Assembly: GCF_001969815.1 (NCBI RefSeq)
Contig: NZ_MRBK01000006.1
Location: forward strand, 1 to 64,000
Direction of reading: 5' to 3'
DNA from: Bacillus swezeyi
Lineage (GTDB): Bacteria; Bacillota; Bacilli; Bacillales; Bacillaceae
DNA: 64,000 nucleotides
In this document: positions 26,870 to 37,381 of the stretch, piece by piece
Layout of the letters: each line of letters starts with the position of its first letter
How positions within the stretch are numbered: position 1 is the stretch's first letter
Program-made: the position numbers and the translations under genes
Notes under the pieces: model-generated
The model's input: only the letters and a program-made list of their open reading frames with translations
Database searches by the model: none
Told to the model about the DNA's origin: nothing

Positions 26870-27142
26870 TTGGATATAAGACGTCAAGGATTAATCGTGT
26901 GGCTGCATTCTTTGAAGCAGGCGAAAATGCTCAGGAAATTCGGAAATGTTCATTACGTTTCAAAACGGCTGAAATATGTCGTGATTTATTGCAATATGGA
27001 TGAGGCCGAGAAGATCATGGCCAAGGTTCGTTCTTATTCCTTTGTGAAACAGGTGGACCTATCCTATAAGCCGTTTTTAAAAATGGAATTTGAGTCCAAG
27101 CTGGACAAAGCAAAAGAATATGACTATAAAGCAGGAATATAA
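26870..27142 (+). CDS. ylbG: YlbG (UPF0298/DUF2129) protein
   Basis: A 90-residue small basic protein of the UPF0298 family. It shows the core [22 protein letters not shown] and a YVVIYCNMD strand. I choose the TTG at 26870, since the GTG at 26861 is part of the AGGTG ribosome binding site. Function is unknown; the gene is conserved next to ylbF in Bacillus. It is followed by a hairpin at 27162. Confidence 0.82.
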   Translation: MDIRRQGLIVWLHSLKQAKMLRKFGNVHYVSKRLKYVVIYCNMDEAEKIMAKVRSYSFVKQVDLSYKPFLKMEFESKLDKAKEYDYKAGI

Positions 27143-27161
27143 TGTCCTTGTTTAAAAAAAT

Positions 27162-27190
27162 CCCCGCAGCATAACCTGCGGGGTCCTTCT
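27162..27190 (+). terminator. Terminator-like hairpin after ylbG
   Basis: Stem CCCCGCAG / CTGCGGGG with loop CATAAC. The tail TCCTTCTATT is only moderately T-rich. Confidence 0.6.
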
Positions 27191-27247
27191 ATTCCTTAAA
27201 GATTTAAGGAGAAGGCAAAGGGAGAGGAGAAACCGGAGGAAGAACTT

Positions 27248-27382
27248 ATGGGGAAACGTAAGTCTTCTCCGCGGTTGGCAACAACATCAATCGATGCTGT
27301 TGCTATTATTATCACCATGAGGCCGGACAGCTATACATATGAATTTCCACTTTGGGTGTTTGTGCCAAAAAACACTTTGTGA
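27248..27382 (+). CDS. Possible 44-residue small protein
   Basis: An ATG at 27248 preceded by GGAGGAAGAACTT opens a 44-codon frame ending at TGA 27380-27382, 48 bases before rsmD. The product starts with basic residues (MGKRKSSPR), has a short hydrophobic run (AVAIIIT) and an aromatic tail. I recognise no family. The good ribosome binding site argues for it; the short length and unknown conservation argue against it. Confidence 0.35.
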   Translation: MGKRKSSPRLATTSIDAVAIIITMRPDSYTYEFPLWVFVPKNTL

Positions 27383-27430
27383 TAAGATAGGGATGATTTT
27401 TTTCGAGTTTTAAGAAAAAGTGGTGGAAGT

Positions 27431-28493
<1,063 letters not shown>

Positions 28494-28502
<9 letters not shown>

Positions 28503-29714
28503 CGCGGGAGCCCATGTTTTTGCGTAAAGGATGATGTAGACGAATAGGGTGCTGATCGTCAGAAGGGGTCCGACCTGCACTAAGACGTTCCACATCTGAA
28601 CAAAGAGAGATTCCGCCTCCCCATCCCGAAAAAATGAGAAGACCGTTTCAGTCGGAGAATAGAAAGATGTGTAGAGAGGCTTCCAAAGGATCAGCACAAA
28701 TAAAGCTGCATAAATTCCCTGCAGGAAGCGGGCGATGAAAAACGGTTTGAAGCGAATATCCGTTTCCGCAAGGATTCCGGCAACCTGGGCCTGTACGCAA
28801 AAACCGCTGAATCCTAAAATAAAGCTGACGATAACGGCTTTTTGGAGCAAAGCAGCGTCCGTTGCACTGACGAGCTTGCTGCCAAGCGTAATCTCAAACA
28901 ATCCGGATAATAAAGGTTTATCAAGATCAGCGGGGAACTGAAGGGCAGTCAGGATCATTTTTGTTGCCTGAGAAAGAATATCCGTCATGTGAATAACGGA
29001 AAGAATGTTATTAAAGACAGAAAAAAGAATGATGAAACCACCTACCATCAGCAAGGTCTGCACTGATGAGATGACAGCGTCGCTCAGCAGTTTGCCAAGC
29101 GGCCTTTTTTCTTCAAGTCTTGCTTGATGAAGCGCTTTTAATGCTTCTTTAATAGAAGGCAGGGGCAGTTTCTTTTTTCTCGCGGTGCGGATTTCTTCTT
29201 TTCTTCCGTAGGAACGCATAGTCAACCCGACAGCGAAATTGCCTAAGTAGTGGGCGGCTGCGAGTACGACGCCGAGAGATGGATTATGAAAAAAGCCAAC
29301 CGCGACAGCTCCGAAAATAAACAGCGGGTTAGATGAATTGGTGAATGAAGCGAGCCGCTCTGCTTCAACCCGGGAAATCTGCCGTTCCTGCCTAAGCCTT
29401 GAGGTCAGTTTGGCGCCGGCCGGATTACCGGAAGCCATGCCCATGGCGAGCACGAACCCTCCGACACCGGGAACGCGGAACACGGGCCTCATGAAAGGTT
29501 CAAGGAGCAGCCCGACAAACCTGACAATTCCGAACCCGATCAAGAGCTCCGATAAAATAAAAAAAGGCAATAAGGAAGGGAATACGACTTCCCACCACAT
29601 GGCAAGTCCGCTTTTTGAAGCGTCAAATGATTCCTGCGGGTGGGTAATGACCGCGGCAGTAAACAAAATCAGCAAAACGGCAATGATGAAAGTCTTTACC
29701 TTTGACATGTCCAT
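28494..29714 (-). CDS. ylbJ: Sporulation integral membrane protein YlbJ
   Basis: A 406-residue polytopic membrane protein with nucleoside-recognition (Gate) domains (about 45-150 and 215-330) and around ten helices. In B. subtilis ylbJ is a mother-cell (SigE) gene needed for heat-resistant spores. Motifs include MASGNPAGAKLTSRLR near 92-107. The ATG at 29714 has AAGGGGGG upstream. It is convergent with coaD. The transported or sensed molecule is unknown. Confidence 0.88.
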
Positions 29715-29992
29715 TTCTAACCCCCCTTACGGCTGTGAATACACATTGGAAACTGGATCATGATAAAATATAAACTGGGGCTGGTCCGCCTTGTTTAGGA
29801 GCTTCCTCCAGAAACTTCTTTATCATTATACGAAGCTTGGTCATGATTTTAGACCACAAGATTCTGTTAAACAGACGGAACAATTTGAGCCTGAAAGTCC
29901 TTCGCATTGTAGATGCACCATCAGAAGGCATCCAGACAGCCGTGAATTTATGCAGGCATCCGGTTAAAATAAAGATGGAGGGTTACATATTC

Positions 29993-31015
29993 ATGCAAAA
30001 AAGAAGATTTATCCGTATCTTATTATTGATCATTATCATCGGGGCCGCCCTTTCATTTGTGAAGCTGCCTTATTATATTACTGAGCCGGGTGAAGCGACA
30101 GAGCTGAATCCTTTGATTAAAGTCGATGACGGCTACTCGGAAAAAGGCAGCTTTTCTTTAATGACTGTCAAAGTCGGACCTGCAAATCCGTTGACATACA
30201 TTTGGGCAAAGGTCCGCCCTTATCGTGAAATCCTTCCTGAAGACAATTTTAAACAAGAAGGGGAATCTGATCAGGAATATATGAAAAGGCAGCTGCAAAT
30301 GATGAGAGACTCTCAGGAAAATGCGATGATCGCGGCATATAAGCGGGCGGGAAAAGAAGTCACCTATTCATTTGACGGCGTTTATGCAATGTCTGTCGTT
30401 CCCGGCATGCCTGCTGAAGGAAAAATTGAGGCCGGAGACAAAATCAAAAAAGCTGACGGGAAAACATTTCAGTCGGCGGAAAGCCTGGTCCGCTATATCG
30501 AGTCAAAAAAAGCCGGAAATACTGTGAAAGTCGTCATTGAAAGGGATAAAAAAGAAAAGACGTATGACATGAAGCTGAAAACCTTTAAAGATGATCCAAC
30601 GAGAGCCGGACTTGGTGTATCTCTTATAACAGACCGTGATGTCAAGGTGAAGCCTGAAGTCAAAATGGACATAGAAAATATCGGCGGTCCATCGGCGGGG
30701 CTGATGATGTCAATGGAAATCTATAATCAGCTGACAAAAGAGGATGAAACGAAAGGCCATCATATTGCTGGAACAGGAACGATTGATGATGAAGGAAAAG
30801 TCGGTCCGATCGGGGGAATCAGCCAAAAGATCGTTGCCGCAGATCAAGCGAGAGCCGACATCTTTTTCGCGCCGAATGAAGGCGGCAAAAAAGCTTCGAA
30901 TTATGAGGAAGCGGTCGAAACAGCTAAAGACATCAAGACAGACATGAAGATCGTCCCTGTTGACACGATGGATGATGCGATTGAATATTTGGAAGAAAAA
31001 GCAAAAAACACCTGA
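29993..31015 (+). CDS. ylbL: Membrane-anchored PDZ-Lon-type serine protease YlbL
   Basis: A 340-residue protease with one N-terminal membrane helix (about 5-23), a PDZ domain (about 120-205) and a Lon-type (S16) Ser-Lys domain. The catalytic serine is in GGPSAGLMM (S near 234) and the lysine in [11 protein letters not shown] (near 279). In B. subtilis YlbL is reported, with CtpA, to degrade the division inhibitor YneA after DNA damage. The ATG at 29993 follows GGAGGG; the frame is open 52 codons further upstream but without family resemblance. The stop lies inside a terminator. Confidence 0.9.
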   Translation: MQKRRFIRILLLIIIIGAALSFVKLPYYITEPGEATELNPLIKVDDGYSEKGSFSLMTVKVGPANPLTYIWAKVRPYREILPEDNFKQEGESDQEYMKRQLQMMRDSQENAMIAAYKRAGKEVTYSFDGVYAMSVVPGMPAEGKIEAGDKIKKADGKTFQSAESLVRYIESKKAGNTVKVVIERDKKEKTYDMKLKTFKDDPTRAGLGVSLITDRDVKVKPEVKMDIENIGGPSAGLMMSMEIYNQLTKEDETKGHHIAGTGTIDDEGKVGPIGGISQKIVAADQARADIFFAPNEGGKKASNYEEAVETAKDIKTDMKIVPVDTMDDAIEYLEEKAKNT

Positions 31016-31035
31016 TGCTGCATCAGGTGTTTTTA
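31003..31035. terminator. Bidirectional terminator, ylbL / ylbM
   Basis: Perfect AAAAACACCTGATG / CATCAGGTGTTTTT stem with 3-base loop. It overlaps the ylbL stop and reaches the ylbM stop. Confidence 0.88.
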
Positions 31036-32280
31036 TTTGCGCAAAAATGTCCGGCTGTCTTCATCATATCTAATTGGAGAAAGAGAATACTCCTGTTCTG
31101 TCAGCATCGTTTGTTCAGGCTCCTTCAGCGGTGCGCTGTACACCTGTCCTGCTTTAATGTCCAAGCGAAGGGACGGATGGGAGAAGGACCCGATTTTAGT
31201 GATGAGCGGAACGCTCAAGCTTTTTTTCTTATCGGCAAGGTAAGCCTGTCCTTTTTTTGTCATGCCAAGCAGCCTGAGGTAGGGAGGGCGCCTCTCACCA
31301 AGAATGCGGCGGATGTCGACTTTTGTCGTTTTCGTTAAAATGTGTGTATTCATCCGTTGTAATCTTGTCCATGTATAGCGTTTCGTCTTTAAGAGCTCCA
31401 TATACTCCAAAAAAGAGCCGGCTTTGCGAATCGCCTTCTTCACCCTGTGTTCAAGCCCTTCTTCAACCTCGTAAATCTGTGACAGTTCGTCTGTATCCAT
31501 CATATATAGACTGTATTTCAAAAATGGAAAATAGTCTTCCGGCGAGTGCCAAAGTCCGAAAATCCGCGCGTACTCGTTCAGTTCATCAGCGGATGCTTCA
31601 GGGAGAAAGCAGCGGCTGTCTCTTAGGCTTTCTTTTTCAAGCAGCGATTTGCGGATGCTTGTCGCGCTTGCGATTTGACTTGTTTTGGGAAGAAACGAAT
31701 CGTGATAGTCGGAGGAGCGGCGTTTGACAGTTTCCGGCTCCATCTGAAAACGCTCACATATAATGGTTTTTACATAGTGAAATCCGAGGATGTTGTTCGG
31801 CTTGGAAAGGTCAAGCATTCGTTCGCCTTCTGCCACGGCTTGAAATGCTTTCGCCATTGCTGCCGGATAGCTCAGCCCCATTGAAATCTGTTTTTTTACT
31901 TCTTGGTTAAGGGTTTCTTCATGTTTCATGGTGTATGCGGCTGTAGTGGTAAACGCCTGAATATCACCGTGCTCACTGCCGAAAAGCAATGAACGGCATC
32001 CGAGCTCATTTAAGATAGAGACGGCGCCTTTTGCGAAGGTTTCCGCCTTTTGGACGGCGAATGCGTAGGGCAGTTCAACAACGATATCGACGCCGGACAT
32101 GAGCGCCATTTTCGTTCTGGCCCATTTGGACACGATGGCGGGCTCGCCGCGCTGCAAAAAAGAACCGCTCATGACGGCAACCGCCACATCGCTTTCAGTT
32201 TGTGCCTTTGCTTCTTTCAAATGATATAAGTGTCCGTTGTGAAAAGGATTGTATTCAACAACAAGGCCGACCGCTTTCAT
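31033..32280 (-). CDS. tmcAL: tRNA(Met) cytidine acetate ligase TmcAL
   Basis: Uses ATP and acetate to acetylate the wobble cytidine (ac4C34) of elongator tRNA-Met. The 415-residue protein has an N-terminal HIGH-type nucleotidyltransferase domain with VEYNPFHNGH at 7-16 and VVELPYAFAVQKAETFA near 98-115, followed by a mixed C-terminal region. The ATG at 32280 with GAGAGGTGAA fits the known start; a GTG-type frame 14 codons longer is rejected. It is known as ylbM in B. subtilis. Convergent with ylbL and divergent from ylbN. Confidence 0.92.
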   Translation of the reverse strand: MKAVGLVVEYNPFHNGHLYHLKEAKAQTESDVAVAVMSGSFLQRGEPAIVSKWARTKMALMSGVDIVVELPYAFAVQKAETFAKGAVSILNELGCRSLLFGSEHGDIQAFTTTAAYTMKHEETLNQEVKKQISMGLSYPAAMAKAFQAVAEGERMLDLSKPNNILGFHYVKTIICERFQMEPETVKRRSSDYHDSFLPKTSQIASATSIRKSLLEKESLRDSRCFLPEASADELNEYARIFGLWHSPEDYFPFLKYSLYMMDTDELSQIYEVEEGLEHRVKKAIRKAGSFLEYMELLKTKRYTWTRLQRMNTHILTKTTKVDIRRILGERRPPYLRLLGMTKKGQAYLADKKKSLSVPLITKIGSFSHPSLRLDIKAGQVYSAPLKEPEQTMLTEQEYSLSPIRYDEDSRTFLRK

Positions 32281-32439
32281 TTTTTCACCTCTCTTGCATC
32301 TCTTGAAATAGTTGTGATACATTTACACATGGAATGTGCAGGACGCCCTGAGTTACAGCGTTTTTTCTAAGTGTATGAATAGTTGTGCAGGTTGTCAACG
32401 AACGAAAGACGCGGGTGTGTGATCTGTAAAGAAAAAATA

Positions 32440-32468
32440 TTGACAAAAAACATGATGAAAGCTATAAT
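32440..32468 (+). promoter_or_regulatory. SigA promoter of ylbN-rpmF
   Basis: Consensus TTGACA at 32440-32445 and TATAAT at 32463-32468, exactly 17 bases apart. This is the strongest vegetative promoter match in the window. Confidence 0.85.
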
Positions 32469-32498
32469 CATGTTTGTTGCTCTCTTAGAGGTGATACA

Positions 32499-33014
32499 AT
32501 GAAATGGACGATACATCAGCTGAATCAAATGCCGAAGAAAGACTTTGAATTTGATGAAACAGTTGATTTAAGCGAACTCTCTCAAAACTCGGATATACGC
32601 CGCATTTCACCGGTGCGGGTGAAAGGGAAAGCGGAAATCCGTTCAAAGCAGGCCGCATTTGATTTCACGATTTCGGGCGAGATGATCTTGCCTTGTTCTA
32701 GAACGCTTGTTGATGTTCATTATCCATTCAGTATTTCAACAAAAGAACTGTTTATATTTCATAAGACCGAAGAAATGGAAGATGAAGATGTCCATATTGT
32801 AGAAGATGACTTCATCGACTTGACACCGGTCGTGAAAGAAGAAATCCTTCTTGAGATCCCTATGCAAATCTTTTGTGAAACTGTTCAAAAAGAAGAAGGT
32901 GCTCCGCAAGAGGGCAAGGATTGGCAGGTCATTACAGAAGATGACCGGAAAAATCGAATCGATCCTAGACTTGCCGGACTTGAGAAGCTCTTAAAACAAG
33001 AAGATGAAACTTAA
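32499..33014 (+). CDS. ylbN: DUF177 (YceD-family) protein YlbN
   Basis: A 171-residue acidic protein of the YceD/DUF177 family, which almost always lies directly upstream of rpmF, as here, 23 bases away. Family members are linked to 23S rRNA or 50S maturation. The ATG at 32499 follows AGAGGTG. The C-terminus shows [11 protein letters not shown], a conserved family end. It is cotranscribed with rpmF from the strong promoter. Confidence 0.9.
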   Translation: MKWTIHQLNQMPKKDFEFDETVDLSELSQNSDIRRISPVRVKGKAEIRSKQAAFDFTISGEMILPCSRTLVDVHYPFSISTKELFIFHKTEEMEDEDVHIVEDDFIDLTPVVKEEILLEIPMQIFCETVQKEEGAPQEGKDWQVITEDDRKNRIDPRLAGLEKLLKQEDET

Positions 33015-33037
33015 CGCTCTTTAAGGAGGTGGGAATA

Positions 33038-33211
33038 ATGGCTGTACCTTTTAGAAGAACTTCTAAAACGAAAAAAAGACTTCGTCGTACACACTTTAAA
33101 TTGCAAGTGCCTGGTATGGTAGAATGCCCAAACTGCGGTGAGATGAAACTCTCACACCGCGTCTGCAAAGCATGTGGATCATACAAAGGAAAAGACGTAA
33201 AAAGCAACTAA
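33038..33211 (+). CDS. rpmF: Ribosomal protein L32 (bL32), zinc-binding form
   Basis: A 57-residue 50S protein starting [17 protein letters not shown] and containing CPNCG and CKACG, a four-cysteine zinc ribbon. Hence this is the zinc-dependent (C+) version. The ATG at 33038 lies 8 bases after AAGGAGGTGG. It is translated with ylbN and ends in a strong terminator. Confidence 0.96.
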   Translation: MAVPFRRTSKTKKRLRRTHFKLQVPGMVECPNCGEMKLSHRVCKACGSYKGKDVKSN

Positions 33212-33224
33212 TTGCTAAAACGAA

Positions 33225-33254
33225 AACACAAGACTTTTGGTCTTGTGTTTTTTT
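33225..33254 (+). terminator. Terminator of rpmF
   Basis: Stem ACACAAGAC / GTCTTGTGT with a TTTTG loop and a run of seven or more T. Confidence 0.9.
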
Positions 33255-33367
33255 GTATGCAGATCGGCTCCCTCCATCCTTTTATTTCCTAAAAAGAAAA
33301 TAGTCTATCTACTCTATTAGCCGCATATGTATGAGGTAAATTCATCAAGTCATGGAGGGGGATATCG

Positions 33368-33973
33368 TTGACGATTACAAGACAGGATGCATGGACACAG
33401 GATGAAGATATATTGCTGGCTGAGGTCGTATTAAGGCATATTCGGGAAGGGGGAACCCAGCTTTCAGCGTTTGAGGAAGTCGGAAAAGCGTTAAGCAGAA
33501 CCGCAGCCGCCTGCGGCTTCCGCTGGAATTCTTTTGTCAGAAAACAATATCAATCAGGCATTGAACTGGCAAAAAAACAGCGCAAAGAACGCCGTAAGAA
33601 AATCGGCATCCACTCGGCAAATCTGCCGAACTCCGTCAAAACCGTATCCGAAGACAAAACGGAAAACCTGACGCTTGAGGATGTCATTCAATTCCTCGAA
33701 AAGCTGAAAGAAGCCCCGGCTCAACAAGACTTTACTGAAGAGAAAAGACGGCTCGCTGAAGAGGTCGATGAACTAAAACGAGAGGTTGAAAAGCTCCAAA
33801 GTGAAAATGAATCGCTGAAGAAGCAGCTTGAATTGACAGAGGAGGATTACAAAGCGCTGATTGAAATCATGGAGCGGGCCAGAAAAATGGTCGTTCTTCA
33901 AGAAGATGAGAGAAATAAAAAGGTCAAGTTTCAAATGGAACCGAATGGAAACCTTGAAAGAATGGAAAAATAG
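33368..33973 (+). CDS. gerR: Sporulation regulator GerR (YlbO), RsfA family
   Basis: A 201-residue regulator with an N-terminal Myb/SANT-like domain (about 5-65, [24 protein letters not shown] and [11 protein letters not shown]) and a long C-terminal coiled coil (about 115-185). In B. subtilis GerR is a SigE-dependent mother-cell regulator that shuts off part of the SigE regulon and activates some coat genes. The TTG start follows GGAGGGGG. A CATATGTAT element upstream might be a SigE -10 box, but this is weak. Confidence 0.87.
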   Translation: MTITRQDAWTQDEDILLAEVVLRHIREGGTQLSAFEEVGKALSRTAAACGFRWNSFVRKQYQSGIELAKKQRKERRKKIGIHSANLPNSVKTVSEDKTENLTLEDVIQFLEKLKEAPAQQDFTEEKRRLAEEVDELKREVEKLQSENESLKKQLELTEEDYKALIEIMERARKMVVLQEDERNKKVKFQMEPNGNLERMEK

Positions 33974-33975
33974 AG

Positions 33976-34005
33976 AACCGGCCATACGCTTTTCGGCCGG
34001 TTTTT
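33976..34005. terminator. Bidirectional terminator, gerR / ylbP
   Basis: Stem AACCGGCC / GGCCGGTT with an 11-base loop and T5 tail, between convergent genes. Confidence 0.82.
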
Positions 34006-34009
34006 CGTA

Positions 34010-34489
34010 TTAAGCTGATTCGGAGCTTTGATTAGGCTCGCTGTCAGGGTGCCAAACGAGCGGATTTTCCCCTTTGTCTCGGGCCATATCGTATTTCACC
34101 GGCGTAAAGCCCATTTTGCTCCAAAAATCGGACGATTTCACGCGAGGACTTGTGCGAATCGGCAGTCCGAATGATTTGGCAAAATCCACGAGCTTTGTCC
34201 CGTAACCGTTGCGCTGATATCCGGGCAGAACTTCAAGCTTCCAAAGCTCTAGATAGTCTTCGCCTTCCTCAAAATATTGGTTGCAATTTCCATCTACTTG
34301 ATACAGGCTCATTCTGGCCACGAGCCGATTCCCGTAATAGATGCCGTAAAACGGTGAGTTGCTGTCGTTTTCAATCATGTTGCTTTCAAGATCTTCCAGC
34401 ATAGAAAGCTCTTGAATCCCATACTCCCTGAACTTTTTAAATTCCTCAAGCGTTTTATAGTTGATCAGCAAACGTTCCACTTTGACCAT
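34010..34489 (-). CDS. ylbP: GNAT acetyltransferase YlbP
   Basis: A 159-residue GCN5-type N-acetyltransferase. The acetyl-CoA-binding loop appears as LPGYQRNGYGTKLV near 109-121. The preceding strands (YGNRLVARMSLYQV) and the ending FWSKMGFTPVKYD fit the fold. The ATG at 34489 has AAGGGGG. Substrate unknown. Position matches B. subtilis ylbP, which is transcribed against gerR. Confidence 0.85.
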   Translation of the reverse strand: MVKVERLLINYKTLEEFKKFREYGIQELSMLEDLESNMIENDSNSPFYGIYYGNRLVARMSLYQVDGNCNQYFEEGEDYLELWKLEVLPGYQRNGYGTKLVDFAKSFGLPIRTSPRVKSSDFWSKMGFTPVKYDMARDKGENPLVWHPDSEPNQSSESA

Positions 34490-34673
34490 TATGTTACCCC
34501 CTTGTTAGTGGTCTATTTATATTGTAAACGCTTTTTTAAAAAAATCCAAATGATAAAAATTTTCTATATAATGTAGTGAAATGGTTTTCTGAAAATTTGA
34601 AACAACTTACAAGTCAACCATTAAAATTTCTGCTATGATATAGAGTATATGAAAAAAATCAGGATGTGAGAAT

Positions 34674-35555
34674 TTGAGAATCGGAGTTATCGGCGGAGGC
34701 TCGATCGGGCTTCTTTTTGCGTACTATTTTTCGTTCCGCCACCAGGTGACGGTGGTCACCAGGAGAAAAGAACAGGCGGAAGCGATTCAGAAAAACGGGA
34801 TCTGTCTTTTGGCAGATGGAAAAGAACAAACCGTTAAAGTCAGGGGCAGGGCTGAACTGGATTCGGGCTATGATCTTCTTTTTGTTGCGGTAAAGGAGCA
34901 CCAGCTTGCTGCTGTTTTACCTGAATTAGAAAAAGCGGCCCCTCTCGATATCATGTTTCTGCAAAATGGAATGGCCCACATTCCGGTGCTTGAGAAATGG
35001 AATGCTGGACACGGGATCTATACCGGAGCTGTTGAACACGGAGCCGTCCGGGTTGATGACCGCACACTGCGGCACACAGGGAAAGGGGCTGTGAAATGGA
35101 GCGCATTCCGAGCCGCTTCAGCCGATGGGCTGAAAAAAGAACTAGCGTCCGTTCATGAGGCTTTTCCTTTTATTTGGTGTGAAGACTGGTATGGAATGCT
35201 TGCCGGAAAATTAATTGTCAACGCCTGCATTAATCCCCTGACAGCTCTTTTGCGGGTGAAGAACGGAAAGCTTATTGAGGAGCCGATGTATTTGTCATTT
35301 ATGAAATTGGTGTTTGAAGAGGCAAGCCGGATTTTGGCGATTGACGATCTGGAAGCAGCGTGGGAAAACGTTCTTTCAGTCTGCCGGAAGACAGAGCTGA
35401 ACACTTCTTCCATGCTGGCGGATGTCCTCGCGGAAAGACAAACGGAAGCAGATGCCATTATGGGCTATTTGCTGAAAAGGGCAAAAGAAACTGGGAGCGA
35501 TGCCCCTCATCTCGCCTTTCTATATCACAGCATAAAGGCTGTAACAGAGCGGTGA
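34674..35555 (+). CDS. ylbQ: Ketopantoate reductase-family protein YlbQ
   Basis: A 293-residue NADPH-dependent oxidoreductase of the PanE/ApbA family, which reduces 2-dehydropantoate to pantoate in pantothenate synthesis. The nucleotide-binding GGGSIGLLFAYY is at 7-18, and the conserved K-x-x-x-N region appears as AGKLIVNACINPLTALL near 178-194. The TTG start follows AGGATGTGAG. In B. subtilis this is one of two panE-like genes. It is 84 bases upstream of bshC, with its own leader. Confidence 0.87.
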   Translation: MRIGVIGGGSIGLLFAYYFSFRHQVTVVTRRKEQAEAIQKNGICLLADGKEQTVKVRGRAELDSGYDLLFVAVKEHQLAAVLPELEKAAPLDIMFLQNGMAHIPVLEKWNAGHGIYTGAVEHGAVRVDDRTLRHTGKGAVKWSAFRAASADGLKKELASVHEAFPFIWCEDWYGMLAGKLIVNACINPLTALLRVKNGKLIEEPMYLSFMKLVFEEASRILAIDDLEAAWENVLSVCRKTELNTSSMLADVLAERQTEADAIMGYLLKRAKETGSDAPHLAFLYHSIKAVTER

Positions 35556-35639
35556 AGCTAAATCTTTTGACCGAATCGCCGAACGTGCTATACTCGTTTC
35601 GGAAAGCTAACTATTTATTGGAGAAAGGAAGTTCGAGAG

Positions 35640-37256
35640 ATGCAGCTTACTGAACTTTCCATACAAAGTCAAAACCCTTTTGTACGAGACTACATAAATG
35701 GAAACAAATTGATCGGGCCGTTTTTTGATTACGGCTTAAATAAAGAAGATTGGGAAATCCGTCTGAATGATCTTACGTCCCGGACATATAACCGCGGCGC
35801 CTTGGCCGATTATTTGCTCGATTACCACCGCAAATTTCGATCGAAAAGGATGAACGAAGCCATTGAACGCCTTCGCGACCCCGCAAGCGTCGCCGTTGTC
35901 GGCGGCCAGCAGGCCGGCCTTTTGACAGGTCCTCTTTATACGATACATAAAATCATTTCGATCCTTGTTTTTGCAAAACAAAAAGAAAAAGAACTGAACG
36001 TTCCGGTCATTCCGGTATTCTGGGTGGCGGGAGAAGACCATGATTTAGAAGAGATCAACCATCTGTATATTTCGGACAGCGGACATGTGAAAAAATATAA
36101 GCTGGCACAGCCCCATTGGAAAAAAAGCCAGGCGGCAAAAACAGAGCTGGATGCCGACAAAGCTGAAAAATGGCTGCACGGTGTTTTCGCTTCTTTTGAA
36201 GAGACGGAATATACGAATGACCTTCTCGCTCATTTGCAGCGATGTTTGCGCAAATCATCCACCTTCTCGGAATTTTTTGAATACATTGCAGCCGATATGT
36301 TTGAAAAAGACGGCCTGATCCTGCTGAATTCCGGCGATCCGGGGCTGAGAGCTCTTGAAGCTGAATTTTTTCAGCAAATATTAAAGAAAAGCGATGAACT
36401 GGCGGAGTCTGTTAAACAACAGCAGGAATTCATGAAGGAAATGGACTATTCTCCGATCATTGAAGGGGCATCACAGCATGCGAACCTTTTCTATGAACAT
36501 GACGGGGAGCGGTTTTTAATCGAAAAAGGAGACGGCGCGTTTTTCGTGAAAGAGCTAGATCTGAAATGGACGCGTGCTGAGCTTCATGACCTGATCGGCG
36601 AAAACCCCGAAGCCTTCAGCAATAATGTTGTGACAAGACCGTTAATGCAGGAATTTCTCCTTCCGACGTTGGCTTTTATTGCAGGCCCGGGAGAAATCAA
36701 TTATTGGGGAGAGCTGAGGAGCGCTTTCAAAGCGATGGGCTTTAAAATCCCGCCCGTTGTCCCGAGGCTGTCGATTACATTTTTGGAGCGCCATATTGAA
36801 AAAAAGCTGACTGAGCGCAATGTTGAACTTCAGGAATCGCTTGAAAAAGGAGCAGCTTCCAAAAAAGAACGGTTTTTTGCAAGCAGAGTGCCGAGTGAAT
36901 TTACAAACTCGGTCAAACGCGCAAAAGAAAAGATTGAAAGCATTCATTCTTCGGTAAGGTCAGAAGCGCTGGAAATCGACCGGAGCCTGGAGCCTCTTTT
37001 AATGAAGAATGCAGGCTTTATTCAAGACCAGCTTGAATTTTTAGAGAAAGCAGCCGTGAGAAAGGTTGAAGAGCGGGAAAACAACATTCTCCGCGATTTT
37101 GACAAGATTCAAACGAGTTTGCGGCCTTTAGGCGCACCTCAAGAAAGAATTTGGAATATCATGTATTATTTGAACAAATACGGTCCAGATTTCTTGGAAA
37201 AATACAAAGAATTGCCATATTCATTTCAAAACATGCATCAAGTTGTCAAACTTTGA
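35640..37256 (+). CDS. bshC: Bacillithiol synthase BshC
   Basis: Adds cysteine to glucosamine-malate in the last step of bacillithiol synthesis. The 538-residue protein has a Rossmann-like core with VVGGQQAGLLTGPLYTIHK near 87-105 and WVAGEDHDLEEINH near 128-141, and a long C-terminal coiled coil (about 390-470). The ATG at 35640 follows GAGAAAGGAAG. Formerly yllA. It sits directly before the mraZ cell-division cluster but is separated from it by a strong terminator. Confidence 0.94.
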   Translation: MQLTELSIQSQNPFVRDYINGNKLIGPFFDYGLNKEDWEIRLNDLTSRTYNRGALADYLLDYHRKFRSKRMNEAIERLRDPASVAVVGGQQAGLLTGPLYTIHKIISILVFAKQKEKELNVPVIPVFWVAGEDHDLEEINHLYISDSGHVKKYKLAQPHWKKSQAAKTELDADKAEKWLHGVFASFEETEYTNDLLAHLQRCLRKSSTFSEFFEYIAADMFEKDGLILLNSGDPGLRALEAEFFQQILKKSDELAESVKQQQEFMKEMDYSPIIEGASQHANLFYEHDGERFLIEKGDGAFFVKELDLKWTRAELHDLIGENPEAFSNNVVTRPLMQEFLLPTLAFIAGPGEINYWGELRSAFKAMGFKIPPVVPRLSITFLERHIEKKLTERNVELQESLEKGAASKKERFFASRVPSEFTNSVKRAKEKIESIHSSVRSEALEIDRSLEPLLMKNAGFIQDQLEFLEKAAVRKVEERENNILRDFDKIQTSLRPLGAPQERIWNIMYYLNKYGPDFLEKYKELPYSFQNMHQVVKL

Positions 37257-37267
37257 AATAATTTTTT

Positions 37268-37299
37268 AAAAAACCCTGAGTAGTTCAGGGTTTTTTTTT
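37268..37299 (+). terminator. Terminator of bshC
   Basis: Stem AAAAAACCCTGA / TTCAGGGTTTTTTTTT with GTAG loop. It isolates the mraZ operon from upstream transcription. Confidence 0.9.
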
Positions 37300-37313
37300 G
37301 TTCTAAAACAGTG

Positions 37314-37319
37314 TAAAAT
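37314..37319 (+). promoter_or_regulatory. Putative -10 box of the mraZ operon
   Basis: A TAAAAT element stands 7 bases upstream of the GTGG repeats. No good -35 hexamer is seen; the -35 zone lies in the T-run after the bshC terminator. Confidence 0.4.
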
Positions 37320-37325
37320 GAACTT

Positions 37326-37371
37326 GTGGAGAGAAGTGGTGGATTGTGGTGAGTTGAGGAAGGGAAGTGGG
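37326..37371 (+). promoter_or_regulatory. MraZ-type operator: GTGG direct repeats
   Basis: GTGGAG, GTGGTG, GTGGTG and GAGGAA begin at 37326, 37336, 37346 and 37356, exactly 10 bases apart, and a fifth GTGG begins at 37367. MraZ proteins of several bacteria bind short G-rich direct repeats of about 10-base period upstream of their own gene. The repeats lie just downstream of the -10 box, fitting autorepression of the operon. Binding is inferred. Confidence 0.65.
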
Positions 37372-37381
37372 GGCCGAGATC

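Noticed and set aside
29837-29992. 52-codon upstream extension of ylbL
   Set aside because: The family protein starts at the membrane anchor (MQKRR...) with GGAGGG in place; the extension has no signal or homology I can recognise.
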